Positions 6,645-7,034 of a DNA stretch of 7,034 nucleotides are shown piece after piece. This DNA comes from Gemmatimonadota bacterium. GTDB lineage: Bacteria > Gemmatimonadota > Gemmatimonadetes > Gemmatimonadales > GWC2-71-9. The position numbers and the translations under genes are program-made. Below the pieces are notes generated by a model. It was given only the letters and a program-made list of their open reading frames with translations, ran no database searches and was not told the origin of the DNA. The stretch lies in assembly GCA_004357415.1 (NCBI GenBank), contig SMVY01000116.1, positions 1-7,034 on the forward strand, read 5' to 3'. Positions within the stretch are counted from its first letter, which is position 1; the number at the start of each line of letters is the position of its first letter.

Positions 6645-7034
6645 ATGGCGAAGGTCAAGTTTGAGCGTACCAAGCCTCACGTAAACGTGGGCACGATCGG
6701 CCACGTTGACCACGGCAAGACGACGTTGACGGCTGCGATCACGATGGTTCAGGCGGCGAAGGGTTTCGCGGACTCGGTTGCATTCGATCAGATCGACAAG
6801 GCTCCTGAGGAGCGTGAGCGCGGCATCACCATCGCCACGGCGCACGTTGAGTACGAGACTGAGGCGCGCCACTACGCGCACGTGGACTGTCCGGGCCACG
6901 CCGACTACGTGAAGAACATGATCACCGGTGCGGCGCAGATGGACGGTGCCATCCTGGTGGTGAGCGCGGCGGACGGACCCATGCCGCAGACGCGTGAGCA
7001 CATCCTGCTGGCCAAGCAGGTCAACGTGCCTTAC
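6645..7034 (+). CDS. tuf: Translation elongation factor Tu (EF-Tu), N-terminal part, 3' truncated by window edge
   Basis: GTPase that delivers aminoacyl-tRNA to the ribosomal A site. The first 130 residues are visible and the frame is open at the right edge. Start MAKVKFERTKPHVNVGTIGH is canonical. GTPase motifs seen: GHVDHGKT (19-26), RGIT (59-62), DCPGH (81-85), then KNMITGAAQMDGAILVVSA; the NKCD motif lies just beyond the window. Codon choice differs a little from fusA: more GTT, GCT, CGT and CCT and no CGG in this part, which fits a very highly expressed gene. Many bacteria carry two tuf genes; whether there is a second copy cannot be seen here. Confidence 0.98.
   Translation, partial: MAKVKFERTKPHVNVGTIGHVDHGKTTLTAAITMVQAAKGFADSVAFDQIDKAPEERERGITIATAHVEYETEARHYAHVDCPGHADYVKNMITGAAQMDGAILVVSAADGPMPQTREHILLAKQVNVPY

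Noticed and set aside
4275..7001. A 908-codon open frame on the minus strand antisense to fusA and tuf
   Set aside because: It mirrors the strongly biased third-position GC of the two real genes; the translation is His/Arg/Leu/Val-rich without any recognisable domain, and fusA and tuf are certain on the + strand.

Overview
The window is a high-GC bacterial chromosome segment carrying the junction between the rpoBC (RNA polymerase) and str (translation) operons: 3' part of rpoC, then rpsL, rpsG, fusA and the 5' part of tuf, all on the + strand. This is a conserved core-genome order. The RpoC has an SI3-type insertion inside its trigger loop, as in Proteobacteria and the FCB group, and its sequence style, the high GC and the order rpoC-rpsL-rpsG-fusA-tuf together suggest Gemmatimonadota or a neighbouring FCB-like phylum. 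That placement is from memory of family sequences and is only moderately secure.

Layout. Positions 1-2920 hold the C-terminal ~970 residues of RpoC (open at the left edge). Immediately after its stop lies a perfect 22-bp inverted repeat (2937-2984) with a 5' A-run and 3' T-run, a textbook and probably bidirectional terminator. Next to it, on the minus strand (core 3007-3123), is the most unexpected item: a 39-codon stretch that looks like the N-terminus of a pyruvate/2-oxoacid:ferredoxin oxidoreductase (PFOR), including the YPITPS motif and ending abruptly a few codons before the terminator hairpin. It looks like a decapitated gene remnant. The rest of the spacer to rpsL holds a plausible sigma70-type promoter (3310-3338).

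rpsL (S12) and rpsG (S7) overlap by 4 bp (ATGA). A 275-base leader with several possible hairpins separates rpsG from fusA (EF-G, 696 aa from the preferred start). tuf (EF-Tu) follows fusA after 39 bp with a strong Shine-Dalgarno sequence and runs off the right edge.

Together these genes make the RNA polymerase beta' subunit and core decoding and elongation factors of the ribosome. All coding genes look intact and canonical; no mobile element, CRISPR array, tRNA or rRNA gene was seen. No new multi-gene system is present. The points worth a second look are the PFOR stump, the terminator at its edge, the structured rpsG-fusA leader and the enlarged SI3 domain.
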